Positions 35,035 through 44,481 of a stretch of 64,000 nt of DNA are shown one piece after another. The stretch's first letter is position 1; every line of letters starts with the position of its first letter. Below the pieces are notes generated by a model. It searched no databases. It saw only the letters and a program-made list of their open reading frames with translations, and was not told the DNA's origin. The translations under genes were made by a program, and so were the position numbers. This DNA comes from Candidatus Marithrix sp. Canyon 246. Its GTDB lineage: Bacteria; Pseudomonadota; Gammaproteobacteria; Beggiatoales; Beggiatoaceae. The stretch is taken from contig NZ_MCBX01000009.1 in NCBI RefSeq assembly GCF_001723685.1, forward strand, positions 1-64,000, given 5' to 3'.

Positions 35035-37200
35035 TAAATATTCCACCCACAGATTATTAATCTGCTCCTGCAAACGATTCTGACTAAGCCGCTCCTGCAA
35101 ATTATCAATATCCACAATATCCAATGGTTGATCTTGCCATGAATACATTGCATTGGACCATGTATTGATGCTGTAAATTTCGGTGAATATTGTTTTAATA
35201 TGCCTTTCCTAGCATCTTGTTAATCTCCCACTATTATAACACTTGTTACTTCTAGTAGTTCTCCAGTAGCACTATAATCTTGTGGGCGATTTTTCTTAAT
35301 CGGTTCACCTTCAGCAGTAATCCATACTATAGCGTCTGTTGCCGCTTCTAATTCTGATTGACGATAAATTTCATTTTGGTGTTGGAAGTTGCCAACATAT
35401 AGGACTTTATTTCCTGCCTTTTTTAATGCAGGTGCCACAGTACGAATATCTGCCGCTGCTAAATTATTGCCAATTATCATAATGGTTTCGCCACCATTAG
35501 GAATATTAGTTTTTGTTCCAGTTGGTCCCATTAATGAAATAGGGTCTCCGGGGCGGAAAATACTACACAGACGTGAACTTGCTCCTTGTTGCATTACCAT
35601 TAATGATATAGTACCTTTTTCTCGATCAATTCCAGCACAGCGCATCGCTAACGGTTCTGTTTGCAAGCGAGTATTTTCTATTATTGGTGCATAGGTTTCA
35701 AAGTTTTGGAGGCGGAAAAATTGTCCGGGTTTATATTGTTGTGCCGCTAATGGGGCGTGAATTGTTAGTTCGATTATATTATCGCCATGACGCTGCACTT
35801 GTTCGATTTTAGTTTCTAAGTCGTCAAACCTGACAGGTTTTAAAAACCTGTCAGGTTTAATATGTTCAAGTGATTTCATAATATGTGGATAAGTGCGTTT
35901 AGCTGAAGCTACTGCTTTTACCACATTACCATGAAATGCTGGATGAGTATCACCAATAAATGTGACGCGAGCTTGTGAGGTAAATGGACCAAATTGTTTG
36001 TCTTTACAATGAGCAATATTTGAAACCGCTTCTAATTTACCATCTATATTTTCATAAGGCTGATATTGAAATAAGCCTTCGCGTTCAAATGAACCACGAT
36101 GTTCAAATTCATAAGCAACATTAGGCTTAGCACCAGTGGCTACAAAAATCGCCTTTGCCGCTAATACAATTTCTTCATCACCACGCTGACAAACTAAGGC
36201 TTTTACATGTCCATATTTATCTAATTCGACCTTTTTAGGTTCAACAGCCTCAGCGTAAAAAATACCTTCTTCTAATGCTTTTGCGACTTCTTCATGATTA
36301 CTTTTATAAGCAGGTGATTCTTGTAAACTGCGTCTATAAGCAACTGTTACTCCACCCCATTTATGTATTAAACCTTGTATATCATCTGTGCTTTCTAATT
36401 GTTTTGCATGACTTAAAAATTCATCTAATATTTCAAGTGAAGCCGCATCTAAATGTTGACGAACTTTGCTACCTAATTTCTCATAACGAGCTTTAATTTT
36501 TTTAATTTGTACTAAATAATAAGCCTGAACCTCAGTCGCAGTATCAATTCCAGTCAAGCCAACCGCAATCGCAACATGGTCAAAGCCTAATGACCATGCT
36601 TTTTATACAGTTATAGTGCCACCAAACCGCACACCACCATAAACTTGAAAATAAGGGCGACGTAATAAAGTTAAATAAATTAAACTTAAAAAATTTTTAT
36701 CCCAACGTACTGTAATGCCATATTCAGCAACACCACCAAAGCCAGTTGTGATACGATTGTCTAATTCTGCTTTTAATTCAGAATAATTTCTGATAGGATG
36801 TTTAAGAAATTGATCTGGTAAGGGTTCAATTTTCATGCAATCATTACAAATGCGATGTCCAGTTACTGGGCACATAGGATTATCTAACATCACCATAGCC
36901 AAAGCGGCAATGGTATTACCATCGCGTTTTAGTAGCTGCATTTCAGATATTTTTTCTTCTAATGGGCAGCCTGTAAGAGTATTACCCAAAGGATCAGTTT
37001 TGAACCCTAAATCATATCGAGCTTTTTTTACTGGAAAACCTTTAGAACAGAAATCACCATTACAATAATTAATTTCATTTTGTACTTGCAGTAATGACAT
37101 GCGCTGATCTGTTAATTTAAAATCTTGACGTTGGCGACGATGCTTTACTTTTGTAGTACTTAACCATTTTTTAAATTTAAAAACCGTTGATTGATACTAA
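35035..37200 (-). pseudogene. Decayed copy D of the NfnB-NfnA-like oxidoreductase gene (longest copy)
   Basis: About 2.1 kb matching the intact gene. It starts at its 3' end and has open pieces of 445 codons (35220-36557, GGLTG site to IVGD) and 165 codons (36603-37100, Cys-rich N-terminal part). Visible deletions: the C-terminal Cys motif block; about 165 bp around LPAVVIGG; about 250 bp between LKIEPLPDQF and NDCMK; and 22 bp that removes CIYCHDRD. N-terminal scraps end near 37200. It lies directly after the Septu-like pair, the same order as around the intact copy at 44482. Confidence 0.9.
35826..35858. repeat. CCTGACAGG palindrome inside oxidoreductase copy D
   Basis: 33 bases identical to the element in the intact gene at 45424-45456, at the same codon position. 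Confidence 0.7.
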
Positions 37201-37218
37201 CCAGAACCATTAGCATAT

Positions 37219-37611
37219 TTAACTATTCTCCTTCCAAGGATTTTCTACTTCTATACCTAATTTATTAAAGTCATTTACATTTCTTGTTAGTACGGGATAA
37301 TTGGACTTTTTAGAAATAGCAGCAATGAGTAAATCAGGCATTTTCTTTTTAACTCCTTGCTTTCTCCATGAAATAATTTGTTCCCAGTGTTCCATATTGA
37401 TTGGTAACATTTCAAGAGAAGCAAAATATTCTCTGATTGCCTTTTCTTCTGTTGGAGTAATTTCCTGCCATCCTAACACTTCAGCAAAAACTACTGGTGT
37501 TAATACTGGTACCAGCTTTCCTTGGGCAATTTCATTTTTTAAGTTAATGAGTTCTGATCTGCCTTCTATCAAATATAACACTACGCATCTTTTATTCTTC
37601 TCGCATAGCAT
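37219..37611 (-). CDS. VapC-like PIN toxin, N-terminal active-site Asp apparently missing
   Basis: ATG 37611 gives 130 residues. The middle and C-terminal parts fit PIN toxins: TPVVFAEVLGWQEI, KMPDLLIAAISKKSNYPVLT and VNDFNKLGIEVENPW. The N-terminus reads CEKNKRCVVLYLIEG, where an LLDTNxxxYLIEG-type strand with the first catalytic Asp would be expected. The start therefore seems to have been replaced or frameshifted at the overlap with the antitoxin gene (20 bp). It is probably inactive. A partial copy of this junction is at 29655. Confidence 0.6.
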   Translation of the reverse strand: MLCEKNKRCVVLYLIEGRSELINLKNEIAQGKLVPVLTPVVFAEVLGWQEITPTEEKAIREYFASLEMLPINMEHWEQIISWRKQGVKKKMPDLLIAAISKKSNYPVLTRNVNDFNKLGIEVENPWKENS

Positions 37612-37816
37612 TTTGTAATTCCAGACCATCAGTTGATGATGGAATTAGACCAAATAGAGAATTAATACTAGGTGAGTTAGTTAGCTCATGGTTATTGATA
37701 CCAATATTAATGAACTGTATCACTAATTTATTAATATCAATATTAAAGCGTTTTGCTTTGACTTCTAATTTAGTTATTATTTTTTCATCAATTCCATCAA
37801 TAGATAAAGTTGCCAT
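37592..37816 (-). CDS. Antitoxin upstream of the VapC-like gene
   Basis: A 74-residue protein beginning MATLSIDGIDEKIITKLEVK, a ribbon-helix-helix style start (FitA/VapB-like), then KRFNIDINKLVIQFINIGIN and an acidic C-terminus that would wrap the toxin (LFGLIPSSTDGLELQNAM). It overlaps the toxin ORF by 20 bp. A damaged copy lies at 29655-29938. Confidence 0.6.
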   Translation of the reverse strand: MATLSIDGIDEKIITKLEVKAKRFNIDINKLVIQFINIGINNHELTNSPSINSLFGLIPSSTDGLELQNAMREE

Positions 37817-37842
37817 ATTTATACTCGCTCTTGGTTTAATAA

Positions 37843-38045
37843 AGACTCAACCCACAATCTCCAATGCTTGATCATGCCATGATCAGCAAAATACTGTATT
37901 CAGTTATAATCACCTACTATTATAACACTTGTTACTTTTTGTAAAGCAATTGTTGAGTTGATTAGTACATATAATAGTTCGTAAGTGGCAGTCTTGTGGG
38001 CGATTTGTAGTAATCCACACAATAGCATCAGTTGCCGCTAATAAA
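37843..38045 (-). pseudogene. Shrunken copy E of the oxidoreductase gene
   Basis: Short ordered blocks from the 3' third of the intact gene: the tail words (AAAGACTCAACCCACA, AATGCTTGATCATGCCATGA), a SVIIVGD block (ACTATTATAACACTTGTTAC), EVLINSTIALEE, and pieces of the AIVWI region with large gaps. Only ~0.2 kb remains. Confidence 0.6.
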
Positions 38046-38104
38046 ATACGGTTACTAACCAAAGAAGTATTTATTGAATTATTAAATAGAGTTTCAGGTA
38101 AAAA

Positions 38105-38320
38105 TTAATTCATGCGTTGTCCCATTGCCATTAGTGTCTGGTTAATAAGTGTTTGATATTCTAATCCATAAGCTTCAGCTTTTTCCCGAAAACTTTGGAG
38201 AACTTCATTATCTAACATGATCACAACACAAGTTTTATCTTTAGTCTCGGATTGTAATTTTGATAGATGGGGTACATGGTTTGCTCTTTTGGCATTTGAA
38301 AAATCATATTCTTTACGCAT
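38105..38320 (-). CDS. Orphan BrnA-like antitoxin
   Basis: Start at ATG 38320 (MRKEYDFSNAKRANHVPHL), the typical BrnA opening, rather than the longer frame from 38335. The C-terminal part (VVIMLDNEVLQSFREKAEAY, GLEYQTLINQTLMAMG) is the ribbon-helix-helix DNA-binding region. 71 residues. No brnT toxin lies next to it; the only brnT in the window is the frameshifted one at 29240, 9 kb away. It may be a solitary antitoxin or a relic. Confidence 0.7.
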   Translation of the reverse strand: MRKEYDFSNAKRANHVPHLSKLQSETKDKTCVVIMLDNEVLQSFREKAEAYGLEYQTLINQTLMAMGQRMN

Positions 38321-38361
38321 AGTTCTTTGCCTCATTTTTAGTTGCTTAACTTTCTCAACAA

Positions 38362-38417
38362 AATCCGTTTATTCCGTAAACGAAGTAACGAAACGAAGTG
38401 AAGTAAATCCGTTGTAC
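38362..38417. repeat. GTAC-family half repeat (family member 2)
   Basis: It begins AATCCGTTTATTCCGTAAAC and ends AATCCGTTGTAC. These are the two ends of the right arm of the palindrome at 58739, with a 28-base insert (GAAGTAACGAAACGAAGTGA core) between. An identical unit sits at 44411-44466, in the same place relative to the 3' end of an oxidoreductase copy. Confidence 0.7.
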
Positions 38418-38432
38418 TAATTATTACCTTAT

Positions 38433-40472
38433 TTATCCTTTAATCGTCAACAAAGACTCCACCCACAAATTATTAAGCACTTCCTGCAAACGATTCTGAC
38501 TAAGCCGCTCCTGCAAATTATCAATATCCACAATATCCAATGGTTGATCTTGCCATGAGCAGGAGAATACCGCTTTAGTTCTTTCTCCAGTTTTAGGATC
38601 AATTTGCCATTGTAAGCATTGGGCGCATACGCCTTTTAGCATACATTGCATTGGACCATGTATTGATGCTGTAAATTTGGGTGAATATTGCTTTAATATG
38701 CCTTTTCTAGCATCTTGTATTTTGCGTATCAACTTATAATCACCAACTATTATAACACTTGTTACTTCTTCTAAGGCAATTGTTGAGTTGATTAGTACTT
38801 CTAGTAGTTCGCCAGTGGCACTATAATCTTGGGGGCGATTTTTCTTAATCGGTTCACCTTCAGTAGTAATCCAAACTATAGCATCTGTTGCCGCTTCTAA
38901 TTCTGATTGACGATAAATTTCATTTTGGTGTTGGAAGTTGCCAACATATAGGACTTTATTTCCTGCCTCTTTTAATACTGGTGCTACTGTACGAATATCT
39001 GCCGCTGCCAAATTATTGCCAATTATCATAATGGTTTCGCCGCCATTAGGAATATTAGTTTTTGTTCCAGTTGGTCCCATTAATGAAATAGGGTCTCCGG
39101 GGCGAAAAATACTACACAGACGTGAACTTGCTCCTTGTTGCATTACCATTAATGAGATAGTGCCTTTTTCTCGATCAATTCCAGCACAGCGCATCGCTAA
39201 GGGTTCTGTTTGCAAGCGAGTATTTTCTATTATTGGTGCATAGGTTTCAAAGTTTTGGAGGCAGAAAAATTGTCCGGGTTTATATTGTTGTGCCGCTAAT
39301 GGGGCGTGAATTGTCAGTTCAATGATATTGTCGCTATGACGCTGAACTTGTTCGATTTTGGTTTCTAAGTCGTCAAACCTGTCAGGTTTAATACTCTGAA
39401 GCGATTTCATAATATGTGGATAAGTGCGTTTAGCTGAGGCTACTGCTTTTACAACATTACCATGAAATGCTGGATGAGTATCACCAACAAATGTGACGCG
39501 AGCTTGTGATGTAAATGGACCAAATTGTTTGTCTTTACAATGAGCAATATTTGAAACTGCTTCAGCATAAAAAATACCTTCTTCTAATGCTTTTGCTACT
39601 TCTTCATGATTGCTTTTATAAGCAGGCGATTCTTGCATACTGCGTCTATAAGCAACTGTTACCGGCTAAACTATTTGGAATAGCTAAAGCTTGTGGTAAA
39701 CCTGCACCAACCGCAATCGCAACATGGTCAAAGCTTAATGACCATGCTTTTTATACAATTATAGTACCACCAAAGCTAGTTGTGATACGATTATCTAATT
39801 CTGCTTTTAATTCTGAATAATTTCTGATAGGATGTTTAAGAAATTGATCTGGTAAGGGTTCAATTTTAAGTCCATCGATACCTACAACGGCACAACCTTC
39901 CATTAAAAGATGATGTGCCAAGGTAATTCTAAGACATCAGTAAGTACGCGGGTTTCAATTTGTGGAATATTTACAGGCTCTTGTTTTTGATAAATACAAC
40001 TTTTCATGCAATCATTACAAATGCGATGTCCAGTTACTGGGCACATAGGATTATCTTACATCACCATCGCCAAAGCGGCAATGGTGTTCATTTAACCATT
40101 TCGTTAATGTAGTAAAATTTTTTTCTAATGATTTTTTCAAACGTCGTCGTGCGCGACGCAGTACCATTTTTTAAAATAAAAAATTGGATTATTTACATTA
40201 GTTTGCTGGCGTGAGCCTTGCATTTTTTTAGAAATGTCGAAAAACTCCACCAAAAAAGCTTCTAGTATTTTTGCACAATCTATCAGTAATTCGCTCAATT
40301 CTACAGTTGTAAAACTGTGTTGCTCATGACGATAAGCTAGTAAATCAATATATCTTGCAGGATTTTCAGCCTTTAAATAATTTAAAAACTGTTGATCGAT
40401 ACTATAAAGTGTATCTGGTTCAAACATTTTAGTAAAATTAAAATCACCTAATTCAACAACATTTAAAGACAA
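38433..40472 (-). pseudogene. Decayed copy F of the NfnB-NfnA-like oxidoreductase gene
   Basis: The 3' part is open for 401 codons (38433-39638) and keeps the complete C-terminus, including GPMQCMLKGVCAQCLQW. It lacks 66 codons found in the intact gene between FYAEA and VSNIAHC (in-frame deletion), and it has the short form of the palindrome. Beyond 39640, scraps of the middle and N-terminal regions follow, ending with a 111-codon piece (40137-40472) with FEPDTLYSIDQQFLNYL. The flanking 3' sequence is also homologous to that of the intact copy for ~70 bp. Confidence 0.9.
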
Positions 40473-40486
40473 GCACAGAGGTTAAG

Positions 40487-40711
40487 ATGAAAACTAAAGA
40501 ATTATCTGAAAAAAACTTTCATAGATGCAAAAAAAAACCAGAAAATAGCCAACTTCCGCAAATGACTAAAGAACAAAGAGAAAATATCTTAGCATCTATA
40601 ACGAAAACCAAATATCCAAATGAGGATGCGGATTCAGAACAATGGATTAGAGATATTAAAGCGTATTTATTGCTTAAATGCCTTAAAAAAGCAAGAAAAA
40701 AAAGTGCTTGA
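40487..40711 (+). CDS. Putative antitoxin, possibly frameshifted at the 3' end
   Basis: A 74-residue basic protein (QLPQMTKEQRENILASITKT, ADSEQWIRDIKAYLL) resembling small antitoxins that precede VapC genes. It is followed by the remains of a VapC gene at 40770. The Lys-rich C-terminus (KCLKKARKKSA) lies beside A-runs where a shift would allow the frame to continue, so the end may be altered. Assignment rests mostly on context. Confidence 0.4.
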   Translation: MKTKELSEKNFHRCKKKPENSQLPQMTKEQRENILASITKTKYPNEDADSEQWIRDIKAYLLLKCLKKARKKSA

Positions 40712-40769
40712 AATTATTAATTCTATTAAAAATAATGCCACAGTATATATGGGTGAACATTAGGATAAT

Positions 40770-40965
40770 TGATATTTGGTGCAGAAAATTCACAAAGAAA
40801 AGAATATAACTTAGAACAAATTAAGATTTTCAAACAAGCTATTCTGCCTTTGTCAGTTGATAAAGAAGTTTGGGCTATTTTTGGAAAAATAAAAGCTATA
40901 TAAAGAAAAATAGGAAAACCTATATCAGATATGGATAAACTCGGTTGCGCCAATAGATACATATA
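40770..40965 (+). pseudogene. VapC-like PIN toxin remnant
   Basis: Translation gives FGAENSQRKEYNLEQIKIF, LPLSVDKEVWAIFGKIKA, a stop, then RKIGKPISDMDKL, an order typical of VapC (IFGAE, YGKIRA, GxPIGDMD). The N-terminal Asp-containing strand and the C-terminal part are missing, and there is an in-frame stop. Remnant of the toxin that went with the antitoxin at 40487. Confidence 0.5.
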
Positions 40966-40976
40966 GAGAAAGAAGT

Positions 40977-41909
40977 ATGGAAATGAATATTAATAGAAGA
41001 TTATATGAGCAAAAAGAGGTGATCCTGCACTATCTGAGAGATAGAGCAGCAGAGTCTTATGGTGAAATTATTAAAATACATGGCGAGCGCGATTTTAAAA
41101 AGAGAGCAAGAGCTATTAACAAGGCAATCAAAGATAAAGCTCAAACTCTAAGAACAATCATTATTCAGCGTTCGATAGCTCAATCATGGTCTAAAACAGA
41201 AATTCTGAATAATATTTTAATGATCACTTATTGTTCATACGTCATTATGATTGAATATAGAAATCGAACATGGCCATATGAGTATATGGCATTTGCCCGT
41301 AGGATAGGTGAGTTATGGGAGCCATTTTGTAAGAATTGTTTTGATTTTCCAGCCAGAGATGATGTTGAATTAGTCGAACCCCCTCTTTTTTCAGAAGTCA
41401 GGGAGCAGCTACAGCAAGAAATTCGTGAGTATATAGAAAATATAAGTTTATCAGAATTGGAAAAGAACCAACTTCTCAAGTATTATGACAAAGTATGGAG
41501 CCTTGTAACTTCAGGAGAAATTAAGCTTGAGTTAGATCTGCATTTTAGGATAGATGGAAAAAATTATAATGTAGATTTTAAAAGTGGCTTTCAATCTAAC
41601 GAAAAGGGGAACACTAATAGACTATTATTAGTCGCTTCGATTTACAAAAATATTCTTAGTGAAAATAACGAGTGTTTACTCTTTGTTCGAACGGAAGAGG
41701 ATGATAACAACCACTATTTGCAAATACTAAAAAAATCAGAAGTATGGGACGTTTATTGCGGAAATGAGACGTACTCTCAAATAGAAACTTATTCAGGTTT
41801 TGATATTGCATCATGGATTGCTGCAAACATAGAATGGGAAAAAGACCTAGATCAGGATACTTTGACACACTTTAATGAAAATGATTTGGTTAAGTATCTA
41901 TCATGGTAG
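40977..41909 (+). CDS. Putative type II restriction endonuclease
   Basis: A 310-residue protein overlapping the adjacent DNA methyltransferase gene by 7 bp. The C-terminal part has a PD-(D/E)XK-like core: Glu181, Asp187 in ELDLHFRIDG, then VDFKSGFQSNEKGN (Asp200, Lys202). The N-terminal half is helical with EYRNRTWPYEYMAFARRIGE. The pairing with an adenine-type methyltransferase makes a restriction enzyme the best call. I cannot name the specificity. No frameshift is visible. Confidence 0.65.
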   Translation: MEMNINRRLYEQKEVILHYLRDRAAESYGEIIKIHGERDFKKRARAINKAIKDKAQTLRTIIIQRSIAQSWSKTEILNNILMITYCSYVIMIEYRNRTWPYEYMAFARRIGELWEPFCKNCFDFPARDDVELVEPPLFSEVREQLQQEIREYIENISLSELEKNQLLKYYDKVWSLVTSGEIKLELDLHFRIDGKNYNVDFKSGFQSNEKGNTNRLLLVASIYKNILSENNECLLFVRTEEDDNNHYLQILKKSEVWDVYCGNETYSQIETYSGFDIASWIAANIEWEKDLDQDTLTHFNENDLVKYLSW

Positions 41910-43426
41910 CTCTAGCAAAACGAAAGCAGGATGAGTTCCAAGCTTTCTATACAAACTGTAATTACATTACTTCGTACATGATAGGTCTTTTGCAATGTTA
42001 TGGAGAAATGTCGGTTCTTGAACCTTGTGCTGGTGAGGGCGTTTTTATTGACGGGTTAAGGAAGATAGATGGCATTCCCCATATTACAGCTTACGAGCTG
42101 AATAGTGATAGCGTAAATATTTTACAAAGTAAATATTTGGGTATTTCAAATATCCAGATTGAGCAAGAAGATTTTTTGTTAGCGTTTCAGTTGAATTTTG
42201 ATAAATTTGATAGAGTAATAGCTAATCCTCCTTACGGAGCATACCAGTCACCAGAGAAAAGAAAACAATTAAAAAATGATTACCCACAGTTATATGTGAA
42301 AGAGACATATGGACTTTTTTTAATTAAAGCAATGGAATTGCTAAAAGATAATGGTCGTCTTGTATTTATCATACCAGATACATATTTGACCCTTCACATG
42401 CATGAAGGCTTGCGGAAAGAATTACTTAGACATTATGAAATAGAATCAATTGTTTTATTCCCTTCTAACTTTTTTCCTAGTGTAAACTTTGGTTATGCGG
42501 GGTTGAGTATTATCTCAATTGTTAATAAAACACCAAGTTATTCTTATGACTTTCCTGTCTATAATGGTCTTAAATCACCCAAAGAATTGCCAGAGTTATT
42601 AACTGAACAACGCAAAAAATACGAAATTTGCCGTCTGTCATATTGCCAAGTTAGTAACAATCCATCAAGTGCATTTTTCCTTCCCTCTAAAAGTTGGATT
42701 AATTTAACCCTAAGCACAAAGACCTTGAAAGTTGGAGATATATGTTCAGTTGTTACTGGGTTTTATTCTGGTAATGATGGTAAATATTTAAGACGCTCAG
42801 AATCTGTTACAAGGGGGATTAAAAAATATGCCATTATCAACAGTGATGATGTTTGCAATGATGATCTATCCATATGCCCTCCACTTAATGGACTCAGCAA
42901 TTCATCTTGTTGGGTGCCAATTGTGAAAGGTGGAAATAGGAGGTTTTATAAACACTCTGAGTGGTTCATGGATTGGAGTGAAGAAGCAATTTACGATTAT
43001 AAAGTAGCAAATAAAAAACGAGCAAGATTTCAAAACGCTCAATATTATTTTCATCAGGGTATTGGGGTACCAATGGTGTCTTCGTCTTCAATTACCGGAT
43101 CATTAATAGATGGCAGACTCTTTGATCAGTCTATTGTTGGCATATTCCCTAACAAGAAGTATGAAAATTTAATTTATTTTCTTCTCGGGTTATTTAATAG
43201 TATTGCTTGTAATGATCTAATAAGAACAATAAATGCCAGCACAAACAATTCAGCAAACTACATTAAAAAAATACCGATAATCATTCCTAAAGAAAAGATG
43301 TTGAGTAAAATTACTGATGAAGTAAAAAGGATTTTATTGTTATCAAAGCAATGTGATGTTGCAGATGATGATTTGATAAAACTAAATAAATATTATGATG
43401 AAGTGTATGGTGCAAAAAGCGCATAA
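41903..43426 (+). CDS. Type II N6-adenine DNA methyltransferase
   Basis: A 507-residue class I SAM-dependent methyltransferase: SAM-binding motif I VLEPCAGEGVFI (38-49), acidic loop AYELNSDSV, and catalytic motif IV NPPY (108-111). The C-terminal ~200 residues (VTGFYSGNDGKYLRR, VPIVKGGNRRFYKH) resemble the TaqI/Eco57I-like target-recognition domain. It would modify adenine within the site cut by the upstream nuclease. The two genes overlap, and the stop codon lies inside an attC-like sequence. The gene is complete. Confidence 0.82.
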   Translation: MVALAKRKQDEFQAFYTNCNYITSYMIGLLQCYGEMSVLEPCAGEGVFIDGLRKIDGIPHITAYELNSDSVNILQSKYLGISNIQIEQEDFLLAFQLNFDKFDRVIANPPYGAYQSPEKRKQLKNDYPQLYVKETYGLFLIKAMELLKDNGRLVFIIPDTYLTLHMHEGLRKELLRHYEIESIVLFPSNFFPSVNFGYAGLSIISIVNKTPSYSYDFPVYNGLKSPKELPELLTEQRKKYEICRLSYCQVSNNPSSAFFLPSKSWINLTLSTKTLKVGDICSVVTGFYSGNDGKYLRRSESVTRGIKKYAIINSDDVCNDDLSICPPLNGLSNSSCWVPIVKGGNRRFYKHSEWFMDWSEEAIYDYKVANKKRARFQNAQYYFHQGIGVPMVSSSSITGSLIDGRLFDQSIVGIFPNKKYENLIYFLLGLFNSIACNDLIRTINASTNNSANYIKKIPIIIPKEKMLSKITDEVKRILLLSKQCDVADDDLIKLNKYYDEVYGAKSA

Positions 43427-43640
43427 CAAGGCGCTGCAATCGGACAAAATAAAGCGGCGTTTGTTCCTCATTAAAATGAATTGAACCTTGGTTTACAGGT
43501 CGTAAATCATGCGAAGCTAGAGCTACCATTCGGCTGCCAAAACGGCAATGTCGGGCAGGTAGGTGAGTGTCAACGGCGAGTCTACACATCTGTAGATATG
43601 ATCGGCTCACAGAAGGGTTCTAAGTCAGCGCAAGCTAACG
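43421..43640 (+). other. Higher-GC stretch with an attC-like left half after the methyltransferase gene
   Basis: GCATAACAAGGCGCTGCAAT and then CGGAC overlap the methyltransferase stop, which resembles the left core and L-box of integron attC sites. No matching GTTATGC-type right core is seen downstream. The following ~200 bases are richer in GC than the neighbourhood and show no convincing gene. It could be a truncated cassette recombination site or a chance resemblance. Confidence 0.3.
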
Positions 43641-43654
43641 ATAAATATTCATAC

Positions 43655-43748
43655 TAGCTCTTGCTTCAACAAAGACTCAATTCCTGCAAAGCCGCTCTTG
43701 CAAATTATCAATATCCACAATATCCAATGGTTGATCATGCCATGAGCA
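43655..43748 (-). pseudogene. Short 3'-terminal scrap (copy G) of the oxidoreductase gene
   Basis: About 90 bases matching the C-terminal tail region of the intact gene (CTTGCAAATTATCAATATCC, AATGGTTGATCATGCCATGA). It ends directly at the start of the degraded ATPase copy. Confidence 0.6.
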
Positions 43749-44335
43749 GGAGCAAAATACGAGGCAACCATAAATAAATATCATGCTAACATCTATGGCT
43801 ATGGAACTTCCAGAAGAATGGGTTCTCAGAATCAAATCATGAAGATGATACCGCAAGTCTATTTTCTGATGAAGTTACTTTAATTAATGCTGAGGAATGG
43901 TTGCTACAAACAGATTACGCAGCTAAAAATGGAGCTAAGCGTGCTGAATCAATAATCAAAACTCCTTAGCCGAAGCCCCTGCATGGCAAAGAAAAATCAT
44001 CCAATTTATCGTTACTTCACATAGCCCTTTAGTTGTACAATCAGCCAAGCTGATTAATTTAATTTTGTTGGAGAATAAAGACGATCATGTCAAAAAATTA
44101 GATAAGTAGGTACGCAAAAGTTTATTAACAAAAATAAGTACAACGAATTACGTGGATAAACTAATAAAGTTTAATTTAAATAATTTGTTTATCCACGTAA
44201 TTCGCTGTACTTAATATTATGTAAATATGTTAAAATATTTATACGTATCGACATAATATTCTGCATCCAGAAAGCAATCAACGAAAGTTACTACGTCTTC
44301 AAATGTCATCTTTAATGCCAGAAACATTATAAAAA
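43749..44335 (+). pseudogene. Degraded second copy of the Septu PtuA-like ATPase
   Basis: Blocks homologous to 33128-34209: the ribosome-binding region (ACGAGGCAACCATAAATAA), HANIYGYGTSR, ASLFSDEVTLINAEEWLLQ, the FIVTSHSPLVVQSA block, and the last ~60 bases (44260-44330). Walker A, the signature and Walker B are deleted, and a GTAC palindrome is inserted before the last block. The spacer after it (~44370-44410) is homologous to that after the HNH gene at 34942-34990, and the HNH gene itself is gone. Confidence 0.8.
44138..44210. repeat. GTAC-bounded palindrome (family member 3) inside the ATPase remnant
   Basis: 24-base arms (44138-44161, 44187-44210) with one mismatch; the arm is GTACAACGAATTACGTGGAT plus AAAC. 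It is nearly the same arm as at 9786, with a different loop. It interrupts the degraded ATPase gene, showing that the element can insert. Confidence 0.8.
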
Positions 44336-44410
44336 AGATTGAAATTATTGTTTTAATTCAATATAATATTGATTATATTGAATTATTTTTATGCTGTGAT
44401 TGTATAAAAA

Positions 44411-44466
44411 AATCCGTTTATTCCGTAAACGAAGTAACGAAACGAAGTGAAGTAAATCCGTTGTAC
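44411..44466. repeat. GTAC-family half repeat (family member 4)
   Basis: Identical to 38362-38417 over its length. It lies 15 bases beyond the stop of the intact oxidoreductase gene and was probably duplicated together with that gene. Confidence 0.7.
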
Positions 44467-44481
44467 TAATTATTACCTTAT

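Noticed and set aside
38938..39243. Repeated 101-residue plus-strand frames at 35389, 38938 and 44987
   Set aside because: They recur only because they are antisense shadows of the same oxidoreductase segment in each copy.
43311..43610. A 99-residue minus-strand frame after the methyltransferase gene
   Set aside because: Half of it is antisense to the methyltransferase; the rest covers the attC-like stretch and is not supported by a ribosome-binding site or a family.
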